A stretch of 64,000 bases of DNA from Chlamydiales bacterium (GCA_022601445.1 JAJACP010000001.1:139684-203683); one strand, 5' to 3'. Counted from the first letter of the stretch, positions 25,601 through 33,927 are shown. Program-made: numbers and translations. Notes: generated by a model from the letters alone, not told the origin.

Positions 25601-25902
25601 ATCACCTTCAGGCCCCGCTTGTGTGCCTCACGTAAGAACCGTTTAAAGTCATTTAAATTACCATAAAGAGAATGCACGTCTGTGTAGTCAGCAATGTCAT
25701 ATCCATCATCTTTCAGTGGAGAGGGATAAAAGGGAAGCAACCAAATAGCCGTGACACCTAAGTCTTGCAGATAGTCGAGTTTTTCGGATAATCCTTTAAA
25801 ATCACCATAGCCATTGCCAGAGCTATCGCAAAAACACTTGACGTGCAGCTCATAGATAATCGCCTCTTTATACCAGTGCCCCTCTTCCCCCATAGTGTTC
25901 AA
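22630..25902 (-). CDS. treS: Trehalose synthase TreS fused to a degenerate maltokinase domain
   Basis: 1090 residues. Residues 1-550 are a GH13 trehalose synthase that isomerises maltose and trehalose, with the D-G-V-R-L-D-A nucleophile and R-N-H-D-E-L motifs intact. Residues from about 570 on match the maltokinase (Mak/Pep2) domain found in natural TreS-Mak fusions. In this domain the catalytic loop, normally H-G-D, reads H946-G-N948. The metal-binding D-F-E-G-E-P reads N965-F-E-G-N-P. Both Asp residues are Asn, so phosphotransfer is unlikely. The start is TTG 25902 (AGGTG upstream) or ATG 25893. First gene of treS-treY-treZ. Confidence 0.9.
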   Translation of the reverse strand: MNTMGEEGHWYKEAIIYELHVKCFCDSSGNGYGDFKGLSEKLDYLQDLGVTAIWLLPFYPSPLKDDGYDIADYTDVHSLYGNLNDFKRFLREAHKRGLKVITELVINHTSDQHAWFQRARRAKKGSHFWNYYVWSDTPEKYEDARIIFQDFESSNWTWDPVAKSYYWHRFYSHQPDLNFEHPEVHKALLQKLSFWLKLGVDGVRLDAIPYLYEKEGTVCENLPETHAFLKKLRRYVDTHFENKMLLAEANQWPEEAANYFGEGDECHMAFHFPVMPRLFMSIHLEDSLPIIEIMEQTPHIPPSCQWALFLRNHDELTLEMVTDEERDYMFRVYAHDPQARVNLGIRRRLAPLLKNDRRKIELMNTLLFSLTGTPVVYYGDELGMGDNIYLGDRDGVRTPMQWSNDRNAGFSRANPQQLYLPPIIDPEYHYETLNVEAQLNNPHSLLWWTKQLISLRKRYKAFSYGTTEFLTTQNRKLLVFFRHYEDECLLIISNLSKFPQYVELDLQKYSGYSLVEMFSGHQFPKIGELPYFLTLGAHGYYWFSLKKESEKQQKDTIEIPTIAVQGEASNVFQPARRRMLEEALLRYLLRSRWLKPFLSQIDRTKTKLVDLLALSKHKMQCAFIEITLTSGVIHCFPLFLRYLDGAVADEKMRSSSERVVARLNGGILFDLMKEQEVADALASIISNRQKIRSEQGEIKGVVVTQVQDRVSNLEKRTHAACGDDGIRVFPIDQGVLKVFSCLEEGIDVDLEMRLFLTRHTHFRDFLPVWGYVEYRAPNHQAAVVLAEEVVSHSREFNAKELCIEAVDRFLMRMEASAVEHPQTLLPKRTLLELADGPLDTQMHRLLEEQVEVARLLGKETALLHQALSSQPHHPDFAPTPFTPFYQRSVYQTLRRKIREAFDRLRQLQNGKLSEEITLLLGWEERLNEKLQILPHCKIQAGRIRCHGNFILENLHYTGKEFFIANFEGNPQDTHSKRRYKGSPLIDCASLLLSFSEASFLAIDRLKARGVSPNDKWSLLWSLWVGSSFLRAYFHHLEEASFLPQNKQEIDFLLFVFLVEQCVEKIATAEHSHLEAPIMTLLHWLPIYESL

Positions 25903-25992
25903 TGATACACCTATAAATATTTTTTTAACAAACTCCTCAAAGTTTGATTAAAAAACTGTAAATCCCAATACTGTCTCCAAAAGGAACTCTTG

Positions 25993-28900
25993 ATGCCTAA
26001 AATTTTGGTAACACCTTCGGATACAGATATCTTAAAGAAGCACAAAGAAGAGCTGCTGAGACTGGCTAACCAGATTTTTGGGCGTGAGCTGGCAACACAA
26101 GAGGATTTGGCCAGAAAACTCCCCTTAGTCAAATCAAGAGGCTTGGACCAAACACCTGGAGCGTTTGCCTTCTATCTTCTCTGCTCTTCTGAATGGAATC
26201 GGAAAATACTTCTATTTGTGGAAGAGATGCTTGCCTGCTGGTTGGTTCCTAATGAAAAGCTCAATCTGCTCTCATCCAAAAACTTGTCGTTTCGCCTCCC
26301 CTATTGGAAAGCCCCGCTTTTTTTCTTAGAGCTGATTTTAGAGGTTCCCGACGAAAAAACTCTTCATGCGATTCAGAAGCAGCTTCCCACAATGATCGAT
26401 GGGCTCAAACTGGGCTCTCTTTCTTCAGGGCACGCCAAATACATACTAGAGATGAAAAGACTCTCTTTAGATGGCAACGTCTCTTTTGTCTATGAATCAG
26501 TAGCGGATTTGATTCGACGCTACCCCAAACGCTTTTCATCCGATATTTTTCGTGAGGTTCAACACTTTTTAGCCCACTGTCGAAAAGAGTTTCGTCAGAT
26601 CCGCTCCCATCGCCATCTATGCCGTATTATCTGCGCTCATTATCTCTTCCAAAAGGCTCTTGAAAAAGATATCAAAGTTTTCCCCCACAGCCGCCACATC
26701 TACATCAAACTGATGCAGACCCATCTCCATTACCCATTTGGTGTTAGAAAAGTTCTCGGCATCGCTCTCTCTATTAACTCCCTGCAGGATTACGAATCCT
26801 TTGAGCTTAGACATATTCTCAAAGCGGTTCAGCACTTAATTCCACATGTGCAAGCTCCTCAAGATTCTTATTATGCACACCGTAACGAAGAGAATCGCCT
26901 TTTGACAGTCTATTTAGAGCTTGAAAAAACGCGTGGAGGAAACTTCACCTTAGAAGAGGTGAGGGTCTTGAAAAATGCGTTGCCCGACGAGCTGAAAAAC
27001 AGTATCGAATACCTCTCTCCTTCCCTGTTTACCCCCCGCAATGAAGAGGAGTTGATCCGCAATATTATCCACCTGAGCCAAGAGCTCCGTTATGTACGCG
27101 ATCTGCCTCAAGCCATGATCTCCTTCCAAGAGCAGCGGCATGATGTGCTCCGGTTTAACATTGTTCTTCTTCGCGTTCTTAACAAAACTAGTCGTAGTCT
27201 GGCTAAACAAAGTCGCTCACTCCCTTCCAATGTACACTTTATTCCCGAGCGTGTGGCAAACGTGGGTTACTTGAGGAAAAAATATATCAAAGAGGCAACG
27301 GTTTTTACTCTTGAGATTGAAACGCGGCTATTTTTACGTAAGAACCACTCAATCGATCTTGTCAAAGCGCGTCAGTACGTGGTCAAAAGTGTGGAAAAGA
27401 TGATTGGGCAGTTTCGAGACTATAATGGAGGATTTTTACTTAAACAAAACGAACAGTTGGAAGCCATCAAAGAGGCCCTGGGCTCCCAAGCAAAAAAATA
27501 CGCGTTTTTTCTTGAAAACCTATTCTATTCCCTGACACCCTCGATTATGCAAACCTATATCCCTCCCGATAAAGGAAAGATTTTATGTGCTCTTTTCCTG
27601 CAAACAATTGAACTAGTATTACCTAACCATGAATCTTGCATTCACAGAAGTCACAAAGAACATGATGTATTGGCCGTTGTTGTGAAAGCTAACCATCCCG
27701 AGATTCGCGAGACGCTTAGCCAATCCATCAAAGAGTTGGAAATAGATCCCTTACAACTCGCCTCTTCTGCTGTTGAGGTCGACCGAAACTACTACCAATG
27801 CTACCTCTTTCTCAACCCAAGTCCGGAGCATGCAAGCCGTTTTGAGCAAGCGATAGAAAAGACTGTTTCATCCTGGCTCGAAAAGAGACAAAATCAACAA
27901 ATACTGCGCTTGCATCTCCCTCGAGCAGCCCAATCATTGGATCCACGGATTGGCGCTGATCGAACTTCGGGGGTGGTCATTAAAATGCTCTACGAAGGGC
28001 TGTTTCGTGTCTCAGATTCTGGAGGTGTGGAACCAGCCTTGGCAGCTTCTTATGCGGTGAGTGAAGATCAAAAAACTTACCATTTCACTTTAAAAAAGAG
28101 TTATTGGTCAAATGGTTCTCCGCTAACAGCCTATGACTTTGAATACGCCTGGAAAAAGATTCTAGAACCTGATTTTCGCTTCCCTTATTCCTTTCTGTTT
28201 TTTTCGATAAAAAATGCTGAGTCCGCAAAAAAAGGAGAAAAGTCTTTAAGCCAAGTGGGCATACGTGCCTTAGATGAGCAAACGCTTTGCATCGAACTTG
28301 CGTATCCCTTCTCCGCTTTCCTCTCTCTAATGGCGAGCTGGGTTTTTTCTCCTCTTTGTCGTGAGATCGATCAAAAACATCCCGGCTGGGCCTACCACAG
28401 TGGAGAGACTTATGTGTGCAATGGTCCCTATAAGCTTGATCTTTGGAAGCTCAATGATGATCTACAGCTTGTCAAAAACCCCCTTTACTGGGATGCAGAC
28501 TCTGTAAAACTCGATCGGATTCAGATCTGTGTTATTGAAGAGGAGAAGATGCCTCTTGATCTATTTGCCTCAGGCGAACTGGACTGGGTGGGCGACCCTT
28601 TAACTAAACTCTCTCCCACCGCAATCCCATCGCTAAGAGCAAATCAATCTCTGACTACGGAGCCTGACTGTTATGGTTTGTATTGGATTCAGCTCAATTT
28701 TGACAGGCTTCCCTTCCAAAGCCTTCATATGCGAAAAGCTTTTGCTTTGGCTTTAAATCGTCAAATGTTAATTCAAGACGTTCTTCTGGGAGAAGATCTC
28801 CCGGCCTACGGATTTTCCACGTGCCCTCAGGGTGCCTCTTTTGACCCACAGGCTTATGATCCCGATTTAGCCAGAGCTCATTTCGCTAAGGGGTTGGAAG

Positions 28901-29430
28901 AACTGGGATTGAGTCGAAGCGATTTACCCACTATTGTTTTAACTCACAGTGAGATTGAGGAACAAGAGGCTGTGAGTTATGCGATTGGACGTGAGTGGGA
29001 AAAGGTTTTAGGCGTCAAAGTAAAGTACGAAAGGCTACTGTGGAACACCTTTTTCGAAACTCTTCATCGCAATGAGTTCATGGCTGGCGGTGTTGTTTGG
29101 TATCCTCGCTACAACCACCCCCTCTACTTTTACGATCTACTTGTTTTTCGCGAACATACTTGGCGTATCACGACCTGGAAAAATGCTAACTATAACCGGC
29201 TGATTGACCAAGCTAAACACGCAGAAGATTCTCAGAAAATGCAACTCTACTTTGACCAAGCAGAGGAGATTCTCAGGGCAGAAATGCCCATTATTCCTCT
29301 CGTCTACCAAAAATTTCGCTACGTGAAAAACCCGCGGCTACAAGGATACATCCTTTCGAACATCAATCTGATCGATTTCCGGGCCGCTTATTTGGAAAAC
29401 ACCAACCAGGAAAACGATGTCCATACATAA
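25993..29430 (+). CDS. Large unknown domain fused to an OppA-like peptide-binding domain, no signal peptide
   Basis: 1145 residues from ATG 25993, with AAGGAA six bases upstream. Residues 1 to about 636 are a helix-rich, basic region of no family I recognise; it has no signal peptide or membrane helix. From about 637 to the end is a complete SBP_bac_5 (OppA/DppA) domain: L-D-P-R-I, Y-E-G-L-F-R, W-S-N-G-S-P-L-T-A-Y-D-F, V-C-N-G-P-Y, and the late E-M-P-I-I-P-L. A binding-protein domain without export, fused to a large soluble domain, recalls SgrR-type sugar sensors, but the N-terminus is far longer. It is coupled by 14 bases to a normal exported OppA lipoprotein. A cytosolic sensor role is conceivable. 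Confidence 0.7.
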   Translation: MPKILVTPSDTDILKKHKEELLRLANQIFGRELATQEDLARKLPLVKSRGLDQTPGAFAFYLLCSSEWNRKILLFVEEMLACWLVPNEKLNLLSSKNLSFRLPYWKAPLFFLELILEVPDEKTLHAIQKQLPTMIDGLKLGSLSSGHAKYILEMKRLSLDGNVSFVYESVADLIRRYPKRFSSDIFREVQHFLAHCRKEFRQIRSHRHLCRIICAHYLFQKALEKDIKVFPHSRHIYIKLMQTHLHYPFGVRKVLGIALSINSLQDYESFELRHILKAVQHLIPHVQAPQDSYYAHRNEENRLLTVYLELEKTRGGNFTLEEVRVLKNALPDELKNSIEYLSPSLFTPRNEEELIRNIIHLSQELRYVRDLPQAMISFQEQRHDVLRFNIVLLRVLNKTSRSLAKQSRSLPSNVHFIPERVANVGYLRKKYIKEATVFTLEIETRLFLRKNHSIDLVKARQYVVKSVEKMIGQFRDYNGGFLLKQNEQLEAIKEALGSQAKKYAFFLENLFYSLTPSIMQTYIPPDKGKILCALFLQTIELVLPNHESCIHRSHKEHDVLAVVVKANHPEIRETLSQSIKELEIDPLQLASSAVEVDRNYYQCYLFLNPSPEHASRFEQAIEKTVSSWLEKRQNQQILRLHLPRAAQSLDPRIGADRTSGVVIKMLYEGLFRVSDSGGVEPALAASYAVSEDQKTYHFTLKKSYWSNGSPLTAYDFEYAWKKILEPDFRFPYSFLFFSIKNAESAKKGEKSLSQVGIRALDEQTLCIELAYPFSAFLSLMASWVFSPLCREIDQKHPGWAYHSGETYVCNGPYKLDLWKLNDDLQLVKNPLYWDADSVKLDRIQICVIEEEKMPLDLFASGELDWVGDPLTKLSPTAIPSLRANQSLTTEPDCYGLYWIQLNFDRLPFQSLHMRKAFALALNRQMLIQDVLLGEDLPAYGFSTCPQGASFDPQAYDPDLARAHFAKGLEELGLSRSDLPTIVLTHSEIEEQEAVSYAIGREWEKVLGVKVKYERLLWNTFFETLHRNEFMAGGVVWYPRYNHPLYFYDLLVFREHTWRITTWKNANYNRLIDQAKHAEDSQKMQLYFDQAEEILRAEMPIIPLVYQKFRYVKNPRLQGYILSNINLIDFRAAYLENTNQENDVHT

Positions 29431-31021
29431 AACAGCACTGACTCTCTTGATATTAGGAAGTCTTATCGGTTGCAAAAGCCCCCACAAAGAGGAGACAAAG
29501 CATATGTTAGCTCCCAAGCAGACCCTCCGTATTAACAGTCAAGGCGACCCCGCCTCTCTCCATCCGCATACCGGTGTCGATCTAGTCTGTCGTCACTACC
29601 AAAAGGCTCTCTTCGAAGGTTTGACTCGTTTAAACCCAGACGCACAGCCCGAACTAGCCGCTGCTGAGCATGTTGAAATCTCTAATTCCAAATGTCGCTA
29701 CACGTTCACTCTCCGCCCCATGATCTGGACAAATGGGAAACAAGTCACAGCAGCAGACTTTGAAAAAACATGGAAACAGGCTCTCAACCCCAACTCTGAC
29801 TGTCTCCGCCCCGATCTTTTTTATCCGATCAAAAATGCGCAAAAAGCTAAGAAAGGAGAAGTCTCCTTAGATGAAGTAGGAATCAAAGCTATAGACACTC
29901 GCACTCTTGTCGTTGACTTAGAGCATCCTACACCTTATTTTCTTGACCTCATTTCTAACGCCCTTTTTTCGCCCCTATACGATCCAACAGAGACAACCCC
30001 CACTGTTTTTAACGGCCCCTTTTGCCTTGCGCAGTGGGTGCATGAGCAGCAGCTGACACTCGAGAAAAACGGCGACTACTGGGATGCCGATACTGTTCGA
30101 CTCAACCGTATTGAGGCTTCTTTAGTGAGTGACCCGAATACGGCCATGTTGATGTATGAAAAAGGAGAAGTTGACTGGGCTGGACACCCCTTTACTTTTT
30201 TGCCTCAAGATTCCATCGAAAAAGCAGAAGCGTCACCAGATTTCATCACGCGGCCCATTGCCGGTGTATTTTGGCTCTGTCTTAACACTGAGCAGTTTCC
30301 TCTACACTCAACCAAAATACGTCAGGCCCTCTCTGTTGCACTCAATCGAGAGGTCATTGCCAAACATGTTGTTTTAGGTGAAACCCCAAGTAAGAGCTTG
30401 ATCCCCATCACCATGCCCCTTACCCATGAAGAGGAGCTCTACTCTGACTCAAATGATCGACTTGCCCAAAAGCTGTTTAATGAAGGGCTCCAAGAGCTGA
30501 ACTTAACCCGCGAGCAGTTCCCCACTTTACGCTACAGCTATAGCGATATTCCTGGACAGAAAAAGCTAGCAGAGGCCATACAACAGAAATGGGAGCAAAC
30601 GTTCGGCATCCAGGTCGAGCTCACAGGTTCCGAGTGGAATGTGTTTTTTGCCAGTTTAGGTGAGCGGCAGTATCAAATAGGAGGATTGATTTGGTTTTCT
30701 GTCTTTAACGATCCAATCTACACATTGGACTTCTTTAAAGAGAAAGCGCACCGCTATAACGCCCCTCAGTGGGAGAGTAAACACTACCGTCAGCTCCTCG
30801 ATCTTGCTGATGGTGAAACAGACCCTGTGAGGCGAGAAGAGCATTTGAAACAAGCTGTGCTCTTGATTTTAGACGAGATGCCGATTATCCCCCTGTATAT
30901 GGTGCATGCAAAATATTTAAAGTCACCCAAGGTTCAGGGTCTATTCGTCAATGAATTAGGCCAGGCCGATTTTAAGTGGGCTTATGTGGAAGAAAGTACT
31001 CCTAGTCTGTCTAAGCTATAG
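29417..31021 (+). CDS. Oligopeptide-binding lipoprotein (OppA family)
   Basis: 534 residues. The signal peptide ends in a lipobox L-I-G-C19, so the mature protein is lipid-anchored. The SBP_bac_5 domain is complete, with L-F-E-G-L-T-R-L, W-T-N-G-K-Q-V-T-A-A-D-F, F-N-G-P-F and E-M-P-I-I-P-L-Y. It should capture peptides for an Opp/Dpp ABC transporter, but no permease or ATPase genes lie nearby. It is paralogous to the C-terminal half of the preceding fusion protein, suggesting a tandem duplication in which one copy lost its signal and gained a domain. Confidence 0.9.
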   Translation: MSIHKTALTLLILGSLIGCKSPHKEETKHMLAPKQTLRINSQGDPASLHPHTGVDLVCRHYQKALFEGLTRLNPDAQPELAAAEHVEISNSKCRYTFTLRPMIWTNGKQVTAADFEKTWKQALNPNSDCLRPDLFYPIKNAQKAKKGEVSLDEVGIKAIDTRTLVVDLEHPTPYFLDLISNALFSPLYDPTETTPTVFNGPFCLAQWVHEQQLTLEKNGDYWDADTVRLNRIEASLVSDPNTAMLMYEKGEVDWAGHPFTFLPQDSIEKAEASPDFITRPIAGVFWLCLNTEQFPLHSTKIRQALSVALNREVIAKHVVLGETPSKSLIPITMPLTHEEELYSDSNDRLAQKLFNEGLQELNLTREQFPTLRYSYSDIPGQKKLAEAIQQKWEQTFGIQVELTGSEWNVFFASLGERQYQIGGLIWFSVFNDPIYTLDFFKEKAHRYNAPQWESKHYRQLLDLADGETDPVRREEHLKQAVLLILDEMPIIPLYMVHAKYLKSPKVQGLFVNELGQADFKWAYVEESTPSLSKL

Positions 31022-31523
31022 CTATCTCATTCAAGGGAGAGAGCTTCTTCCTCCATTTCCCGATTCCCTAAGCGTCAATCCCGCCATCCCAGATGCTTTT
31101 GTGATGGGCCCCGACCCCGACCTCTATTCAGGGATCATCTGGGGCGAAAAAGAGGCGATTGATCGGCTGATTGAATCGCGCAAAGTCGATAGCATCTTTT
31201 TCTTTGTCCGCCTAAGCGGTGATATTATTCAGCAGGGACCTGACTGTTTTGCTGATGAATTTAATCTACCCGATCGCTTCACCTCTATGGGCTGCACTGA
31301 TGTCGAAATTCAGAAAACCTATTGGAATCAACATCCTGTCTTAATCACACACTACCTTGATCACCAAAAACGGGAAGAATTTAGAGCTTGGATTGGACTG
31401 AACTCACGGATCGGCGGGTGGGTGCTCTCTGTGAGTTTTCAATATCCTGAAAGCCAATCGGCTCCTACACAAGAGCAGCTTACCGTCTGGAAAACCTTTC
31501 TTCAATCTACAGCAATCCCATGA
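30984..31523 (+). CDS. Exported protein of unknown function
   Basis: 179 residues. A short signal peptide (W-K-K, hydrophobic core, Q-G) is followed by a soluble alpha/beta-looking domain with a Gly-Pro-Asp-rich start. It overlaps the oppA-like gene by 38 bases and the phosphoribosyltransferase gene by four (ATGA), so it is part of the same transcript. No family recognised. Confidence 0.65.
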   Translation: MWKKVLLVCLSYSYLIQGRELLPPFPDSLSVNPAIPDAFVMGPDPDLYSGIIWGEKEAIDRLIESRKVDSIFFFVRLSGDIIQQGPDCFADEFNLPDRFTSMGCTDVEIQKTYWNQHPVLITHYLDHQKREEFRAWIGLNSRIGGWVLSVSFQYPESQSAPTQEQLTVWKTFLQSTAIP

Positions 31524-32161
31524 TTTTTGAAGACCGGGAAGATGCCGGAAGACGACTTGCCACTGCCCTTAATCATTACCAAAGCGCTTCAAACACAATC
31601 GTGATCGCTCTACCGCGCGGTGGCATTGTTGTGGGTTTCGAGATCGCCACAGCTCTTCAGTTGCCTCTAGACATTGTGTGCCCGCGCAAAATAGGTGCTC
31701 CATCCAATGAAGAGTATGCGATTGGGGCTGTGACCGAAACGGGTGAAACCATCATCTTTGGGGCACTGAATGTTTCTGAAAAATACCTTCAAGAGACCAT
31801 CGAACAAGAAACCAAAGAAGCGCAGAAGCACCTTGATCGGTATCGAACCAATTACCCTCCTCGCCAGCTGAAAGATAAAAGGGTCATCTTAGTTGATGAT
31901 GGGCTTGCGACAGGTGCTACAATGCGGGCAGCTATTAAAACGGTGCGCACTGAGAAGGCAAAAGAGATTGTGATGGCCATTCCTGTTGCACCTCCAGACA
32001 CTTTGGCTCAATTAGAAAAAGAGGTTGACCAGGCGATCTGCTTGCTTACACCTATGTCTTTTTTTGCTGTCGGACAATTTTATAAAAAATTCGAGCAAAC
32101 CACTGATGAAAAGGTGATTAGCTTGCTAAAAAGGACGTGTGTTACAGGCGCGAAGAAATAG
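31520..32161 (+). CDS. Phosphoribosyltransferase (COG1926 type)
   Basis: 213 residues with the type I PRTase fold. The PRPP loop V-I-L-V-D126-D127-G-L-A-T-G-A-T-M is intact, and the N-terminal A-L-P-R-G-G-I-V-V-G-F matches COG1926 proteins. These are often fused or adjacent to a dienelactone-hydrolase-like domain. Here such a hydrolase lies just downstream on the opposite strand (32383-33042), so the association persists as separate, convergent genes. The substrate base is unknown. Starts by ATGA overlap with the preceding gene. Confidence 0.85.
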   Translation: MIFEDREDAGRRLATALNHYQSASNTIVIALPRGGIVVGFEIATALQLPLDIVCPRKIGAPSNEEYAIGAVTETGETIIFGALNVSEKYLQETIEQETKEAQKHLDRYRTNYPPRQLKDKRVILVDDGLATGATMRAAIKTVRTEKAKEIVMAIPVAPPDTLAQLEKEVDQAICLLTPMSFFAVGQFYKKFEQTTDEKVISLLKRTCVTGAKK

Positions 32162-32365
32162 GGCAATGCACCCGACGGCAAAAGCGCCACCGCCAAAACC
32201 CAAGCAGTAGTGAGCTGCCGTTTGACTAAAGGGCAGATACCCACTTTGCACACAAGCGCCTATGACCAACAACGCAACTCCTACAATTGTAAGCGTTGCT
32301 AAAAGATAATCTTTAGTTGACTCCGTGTAATCTGCATTCGAACAAGTGCGTTGAATAAAAGCCAT
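32126..32365 (-). CDS. Small two-helix membrane protein
   Basis: 79 residues with two hydrophobic segments (about 20-42 and 51-71) joined by a short polar loop, with several Cys. Its 3' end overlaps the convergent phosphoribosyltransferase gene by 36 bases. The Shine-Dalgarno is poor. The layout is Inc-like but too short for firm assignment. Confidence 0.45.
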   Translation of the reverse strand: MAFIQRTCSNADYTESTKDYLLATLTIVGVALLVIGACVQSGYLPFSQTAAHYCLGFGGGAFAVGCIALFLRACNTRPF

Positions 32366-32382
32366 ACTAATAGTTTAACAGA

Positions 32383-33042
32383 TTATAGATTATCAATGAA
32401 CCAAATAGAGGCCATTCTTCCCACCTCCTCGAGAGTACCCGGTTCTTCAAATAAATGCGTGGCATTGGGAACGGTTTCAAGTTTTTTCTTACATTGAAGA
32501 AGGTCCATTGCGTGTTGGTTAAGCTCGATTACTCCAAAGTCATTCCCTCCTACGATCAGTAGAGTGGGGCATTGAATATGAGAGAGAACGTGGCCAGCTA
32601 AATCAGGCCTTCCTCCTCTTGAAACAACAGCACTTAACTTAGGGCCCAGCTCAGCTGCAGCAATCAGTGCTGCTGCAGCGCCTGTGCTCGCTCCAAAGTA
32701 GCCAATGGAAAGGTGGTGTGTGTCTGGATTTTTTTCCACCCAATCGGTTGCACCGAGAAGACGCTCGGCAAGGAAAGGAATGTTAAAGCGCAGTTCCCTG
32801 CTCACCGCATCGGTAGCCTCTTCCTCGGGTGTCAGTAAGTCAAAAAGGAGAGTGGCAAGGGAGTGATCTTCCAAAAAATGGGCAACAAATTGATTCCGAG
32901 GACTCAACCTCGAACTTCCGCTACCATGAGCGAATAAGACGATCCCCCTCGCATCGGGCGGAACGCACAAATACCCGCTCAGCTTCACAGAGCCTATAGG
33001 GATCTCAATTTCGTGTGATGGAAGGGCTTTTTTTTCAATCAT
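32383..33042 (-). CDS. Alpha/beta hydrolase, dienelactone-hydrolase-like
   Basis: 219 residues if started at ATG 33042. The open frame extends to a TTG at 33117, but that part lies inside a Rho-independent terminator of the gene upstream, so the shorter start is preferred. The fold shows A-H-G-S-G-S-S-R near the oxyanion hole, nucleophile S119 in G-A-S-T-G, Asp in G-G-N-D-F-G and His in N-A-T-H-L-F-E-E-P-G. The same domain is fused to COG1926 phosphoribosyltransferases in other bacteria. The substrate is unknown. Confidence 0.8.
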   Translation of the reverse strand: MIEKKALPSHEIEIPIGSVKLSGYLCVPPDARGIVLFAHGSGSSRLSPRNQFVAHFLEDHSLATLLFDLLTPEEEATDAVSRELRFNIPFLAERLLGATDWVEKNPDTHHLSIGYFGASTGAAAALIAAAELGPKLSAVVSRGGRPDLAGHVLSHIQCPTLLIVGGNDFGVIELNQHAMDLLQCKKKLETVPNATHLFEEPGTLEEVGRMASIWFIDNL

Positions 33043-33082
33043 CTCCTTCACGTTAGAGGCAAAGGGTGATTTTGAGCTATTG

Positions 33083-33120
33083 AAAAAAATCCTTGGTTGA
33101 CCTTGAGAGTCAACCAAGGA
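33083..33120 (-). terminator. Rho-independent terminator of the 33129-33422 gene
   Basis: A perfect 12-bp stem (33090-33101 with 33109-33120) and 7-base loop, followed on the minus strand by a run of seven T. It begins 9 bases after the stop of the proline-rich protein gene. This is the cleanest intrinsic terminator in the window. Confidence 0.85.
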
Positions 33121-33128
33121 ACATCAGG

Positions 33129-33422
33129 TTAGTAGTACCAAGCGTATGGACGGGGAGCGTAGAACTCCTCAACATAGCAGTCAGGGCACTGGAATGGATA
33201 CTGATATTCTCTCACAACGGTACGTCTTTCAACATATGGGCGTGGTGGTGGAGCGGGTACAAATACCGGTGGAGGCGGGCGTGGTGCCACAAATCCAGGA
33301 TGGCTCGGCTGAGAGAAGTTGAATGAGAAACTGAACTTAGGACCCTTTGCATGCGCTGCAACCGGTGTTAGTAAAACCGCAGCAACTACAAACAAAGCAA
33401 ATATTTTAAGACCTTTCTTCAT
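33129..33422 (-). CDS. Exported proline-rich small protein
   Basis: 97 residues from ATG 33422 with GAGG eight bases upstream. The signal peptide ends V-A-A-H-A. The mature part is rich in Pro, Phe and Tyr, with a Pro-repeat centre (A-P-R-P-P-P-P-V-F-V-P) and a Tyr-rich end containing C-P-D-C. It is probably a small envelope or periplasmic protein; no family recognised. A strong terminator follows. Confidence 0.7.
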   Translation of the reverse strand: MKKGLKIFALFVVAAVLLTPVAAHAKGPKFSFSFNFSQPSHPGFVAPRPPPPVFVPAPPPRPYVERRTVVREYQYPFQCPDCYVEEFYAPRPYAWYY

Positions 33423-33573
33423 AATGAACCTCACAGTTAAAAAAAGGAACCCCATTATAACCAATTAGTTAATAATTAGGAAGAGAGATTATTGAGTATA
33501 GTCCTTGGTGCCTTTTTGAGCCTTTTTCCTTCATTTGGCTGAAGCAAATGACTCAAAACTGAAGCTCCGATTT

Positions 33574-33927
33574 TTAGTGATTGGGAAGCGTCGATTCATC
33601 TCCTGGACGTTGATGCGCATTGGGCCCTTCAGGGTTCACTTGGGGCTTGTGTGTCCCCATCATCTCATTATGATGCTCTCGCTGCATGGGAGTTTGAGGA
33701 TACTCATACTCTGGCTGATTCCCCTGCTCAGGATTTGTTAAATTTTTACTTTGATAAGACGTTCTCAGGTAAGAAGGCGTATGAGCCGGTGGAGCTGAGG
33801 GAAGAACAAGAGACTCTCCTGAGGTCTTTTGAGGCTTATAGGAAGGAGTATGCCCTACTTTGCTAGTTTGAAAATCATCTCCAAAACAAACATTAAAAAT
33901 AAAAATGACTAAAAATAAATATCGCAT
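33574..33927 (-). CDS. Exported small protein of unknown function
   Basis: 117 residues. A signal peptide (R-Y-L-F-L-V-I-F-I-F...C-F-G) precedes a low-complexity, Pro/Gln/Asn/His-rich mature chain with no predicted fold. AGGGG lies seven bases upstream of ATG 33927. An open frame on the opposite strand is rejected because it lacks a signal and a Shine-Dalgarno. Confidence 0.55.
   Translation of the reverse strand: MRYLFLVIFIFNVCFGDDFQTSKVGHTPSYKPQKTSGESLVLPSAPPAHTPSYLRTSYQSKNLTNPEQGNQPEYEYPQTPMQREHHNEMMGTHKPQVNPEGPNAHQRPGDESTLPNH

Noticed and set aside
33043-33117. N-terminal 25-residue extension of the alpha/beta hydrolase to a TTG start
   Set aside because: The stretch contains the terminator hairpin and T-run of the upstream gene and has no Shine-Dalgarno; homologues begin just before the I-P-I-G-S-V-K-L strand.
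33651-33866. Plus-strand open frame opposite the exported protein at 33574-33927
   Set aside because: No signal peptide or Shine-Dalgarno; the minus-strand frame has both.
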